Assembly (NCBI GenBank): GCA_963781155.1 | Contig: CAWAEC010000001.1 | Coordinates: 1-64,000 of the forward strand | Length of the DNA stretch: 64,000 nucleotides | Reading direction: 5' to 3' | From: PALSA-693 sp963781155 | GTDB taxonomy: Bacteria > Actinomycetota > Acidimicrobiia > Acidimicrobiales > Palsa-688 | Notes under the pieces: generated by a model | Seen by the model: only the letters and a program-made list of their open reading frames with translations | What the model was told of the DNA's origin: nothing | Database searches by the model: none | Program-made: the position numbers and the translations under genes | Part shown: in pieces, positions 62,382 to 64,000 of the stretch | How positions within the stretch are numbered: position 1 is the first letter of the stretch | Layout of the letters: each line of letters starts with the position of its first letter

Positions 62382-62531
62382 TTAGATCCTTGCGCCTCTA
62401 CGGGTCCCATGCCGGGCCACCAGATAAACAACGGCGAACACGACGATGAAGAACAGAAGCGGGTGGACAACGAGCCCGAGAACTATCGCCAACGCTGTGA
62501 TGACCAAAGCCACAAGTATGTCTGCGAGCAC
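62382..62531 (-). CDS. 49-residue hydrophobic membrane protein
   Basis: GTG start six bases after AGGAGG, stop TAA at 62384-62382. The protein is two hydrophobic segments with a short turn (LADILVALVITALAIVLGLV, then HPLLFFIVVFAVVYLVA) and a basic tail HGTRRGARI. No family is recognised. The near-perfect ribosome site and uninterrupted hydrophobic pattern favour a real membrane peptide, for example a small regulator or toxin-like protein. It stands alone, with more than 280 bases on each side. Confidence 0.6.
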   Translation of the reverse strand: MLADILVALVITALAIVLGLVVHPLLFFIVVFAVVYLVARHGTRRGARI

Positions 62532-62818
62532 CTGATACCTCCTGGTCCGACCGAGAACTGCTAGCGCTGTGATTCCCTTACACCAATACCACTAAACGTC
62601 CTTCGACGTCTGGGCCACCCCCGAGGATGACGTCCCAGCCCTGGTCGCAACTCGAACCGCCCGTCGAGTCGCCCGGGGGCAGGCCTGTTGTTTCAGTGGT
62701 AAGGGCGAGCTGATAGCGCACCTTTCGGGATCGGGGGAGAGGCTGGGCGGCGAAATGACTGGCCCGCGTCTTGGCCGCCTTGATGTCTTTGGCGGTGTAG
62801 CAGGCGTTTCGGCGATTG
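62532..62818. other. Intergenic, no supported gene
   Basis: About 290 bases; nothing recognised. Confidence 0.3.
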
Positions 62819-64000
62819 TCACCGGAGGGCGATGCCGCTCAGTCCCGCCAGTACCGCCAACCCGAAGACGGCCCAAGTGACCTGATCTCCCACGTGCCCG
62901 CTATGGAGCCGACGTAAGCCGGTAGTGGCGACGGCTATCACCGCCCGCAGCCTGTAGTGCAGAACAATAAGCGCCCCGACGAGGATTGCTACGGCGGTCT
63001 CGGCTAGGTCCAGGAGGCGGGCGGCGAGAGTCCCGGCCGGCGCCTTGGTGATGGCCGTAGTGGTATGGCGTCCATCGAGGACGGCGCTGGCGTATCCTCT
63101 CCGGTCGGCGAAGGTGGTGGCGGTGGTGACAGCGCGATCGGCCAGGTGGGGTACCAGGCCGAGTCCAAGTGCGGCCAGGAGCAGCAGGGCGGGCACCGCC
63201 AGCAGCACCGTGGTCCCGGACCCGGTTGGGGTCTCCGCCTCTTCCTCGGCGGGCGAGAGATGATCGGTTGTCTCGCCGCGCCAGACTCGAGCGGTTGCGG
63301 CGAGGATGGCGGCGCTGGTGCCGACCACGGTGACGGCGAAGACGATCTCGATGACCGGATGGCCCGCCCCAGCGGCCGCGGCCAGAAGGTCCTTTCCCGC
63401 CGACGAGGCAAAGGGGGGCATATCCGCGAGGGCGAGCGCGCCCAGCACGACCAGGCCGGCGGCCACGGCTAGCGCCGCGCCCTGCCCGGCGAGTGGCCGC
63501 CCGCCGGTGAGACGACGATGCCGGTGGAGGACGCCCACAGCGAGGAAAAGCGCGGCTTTGGTCAGCCCGTCGCCTGCAGCGAGCAGCGCGACTCCGCCCA
63601 GGGCGGCGCTGCGCAGCACTGAGAAGCCGAGCAAGTACAGGCCCATATGGGCCACTACGACGAAGGCCAACAGCCGCCTGAGGTGAGTCTCCACCAGCGA
63701 CATGGCCGTGCCGACCACAGCGGTGAGTATCCCAAAGGCACCAAGGATCAAGCGGATGCGGTGCTCGGCCGGCCCGCTTAGGGCGCTCGAGAACACGACC
63801 TCCCAGGTTCGGGCTAGCCCGAAGAGTCCGAGTTCGCTCAAAACCCCGGCGAAGAGCACGCAGGCCGGAGCCGGGGCGGTGCCGTAGGCGTCGGGCAGCC
63901 AGAAATGCCACGGCACCACGGCAGCCTTGATGAGAAACCCTGAAGCAAGGAGGGCGAACGCTACGGCAACCAGGCCTCCGGCGGGGCGCGTCGCCAGGCT
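62819..64000 (-). CDS. Proton-translocating NuoL/M/N (Mrp/Hyf-like) membrane subunit, 5' end outside window
   Basis: The C-terminal ~393 residues of an antiporter-like subunit; the frame is open to the right edge. GFLIKAAVVPWHFWLPDAYG is the conserved K-A-x(3)-P-x-H-x-W-L-P-D-A motif with the proton-pathway Lys and His, LSELGLFGLAR and TKAALFLAVGVLHRHRRL follow, and MPPFASSAGKDLLAAAAG is the discontinuous-helix Pro-Pro-x(3)-x-x-x-K segment. About ten helices are visible. It could belong to complex I, an Mrp antiporter or a membrane hydrogenase/formate-hydrogenlyase-type complex; neighbours inside the window do not decide. Confidence 0.85.
   Translation of the reverse strand, partial: SLATRPAGGLVAVAFALLASGFLIKAAVVPWHFWLPDAYGTAPAPACVLFAGVLSELGLFGLARTWEVVFSSALSGPAEHRIRLILGAFGILTAVVGTAMSLVETHLRRLLAFVVVAHMGLYLLGFSVLRSAALGGVALLAAGDGLTKAALFLAVGVLHRHRRLTGGRPLAGQGAALAVAAGLVVLGALALADMPPFASSAGKDLLAAAAGAGHPVIEIVFAVTVVGTSAAILAATARVWRGETTDHLSPAEEEAETPTGSGTTVLLAVPALLLLAALGLGLVPHLADRAVTTATTFADRRGYASAVLDGRHTTTAITKAPAGTLAARLLDLAETAVAILVGALIVLHYRLRAVIAVATTGLRRLHSGHVGDQVTWAVFGLAVLAGLSGIALR

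Noticed and set aside
1..64000. CRISPR arrays, rRNA, tRNA, insertion sequences or prophage
   Set aside because: No regularly spaced repeats, no tRNA-like cloverleaf noticed by eye, no transposase or phage motifs. A tRNA scan could still find one that I overlooked.

Overview
The window is a high-GC actinobacterial chromosome segment. Purine-rich ribosome binding sites, frequent GTG starts, tandem universal stress proteins, CBS-BON proteins, flavin/F420-oxidase-like proteins, a GAF histidine kinase and a NarL-type regulator resembling mycobacterial DevS/DevR, and a group 3b NiFe hydrogenase together suggest Actinomycetota. Acidimicrobiia or a relative is my guess from gene style; no rRNA or ribosomal gene is present to settle it.

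Layout. 1-5.0 kb: Mg2+ P-type ATPase (5' cut by the window), MFS remnant, small unknown gene, sulfide:quinone reductase-like remnant, CoA-disulfide reductase/rhodanese. 5.4-9.6 kb: SRPBCC protein, flavodoxin, methyltransferase, then acyltransferase, CBS and ABC-2 remnants. 9.8-13.2 kb: universal stress and CBS proteins and an intact avidin-family gene. 14-19 kb: atypical pyruvate kinase and a two-gene ABC exporter. 19.5-24.8 kb: 2TM protein, USP-Hsp20 pair, gap-pgk operon, FMN-binding-fold oxidase-like protein, truncated GltD-like gene. 24.9-31.1 kb: a tightly overlapping NiFe hydrogenase operon. 31.2-40.0 kb: regulator core (small protein, DevR-like regulator, oxidase-like protein, broken kinase, STAS protein, GNAT/acyl-CoA synthetase, CBS-BON, tandem USP, oxidase-like protein). 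40-49.9 kb: second avidin-like remnant, GH65 phosphorylase, broken USPs, alcohol dehydrogenase, frameshifted kinase, 59-residue ORF, tandem USP, chimeric pseudogene, flavodoxin. 49.9-55.7 kb: cytochrome b6-like operon, DoxX, ADH remnant, DUF4389 protein, QOR and TudS-like remnants, cupin. 55.9-64 kb: Doc toxin remnant, frameshifted RCK potassium channel, frameshifted PEP carboxylase, a tiny membrane protein and a partial NuoL/M/N-like subunit.

How it fits together. A 14-base imperfect palindrome, GGGCC-N4-GTCCC (reverse GGGAC-N4-GGCCC), lies upstream of many of these genes: CBS-BON genes, pyk, USPs, gap-pgk, the hydrogenase operon, the devR-like operon, the STAS gene, DoxX and a 59-residue ORF. 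It resembles the mycobacterial DosR box. I infer that the window holds a DosR-like hypoxia/dormancy regulon that joins stress sensing, lower glycolysis, reductant disposal by hydrogenase, acyl-CoA/acetylation control and small-molecule redox proteins.

The region also looks like a gene graveyard. There are partial duplications (kinase, ADH, USP, avidin, acyl-CoA synthetase/DoxX chimera), in-frame stops and frameshifts. Some frameshifts, as in ppc, the potassium channel, one kinase and one USP, could be assembly errors rather than true decay.
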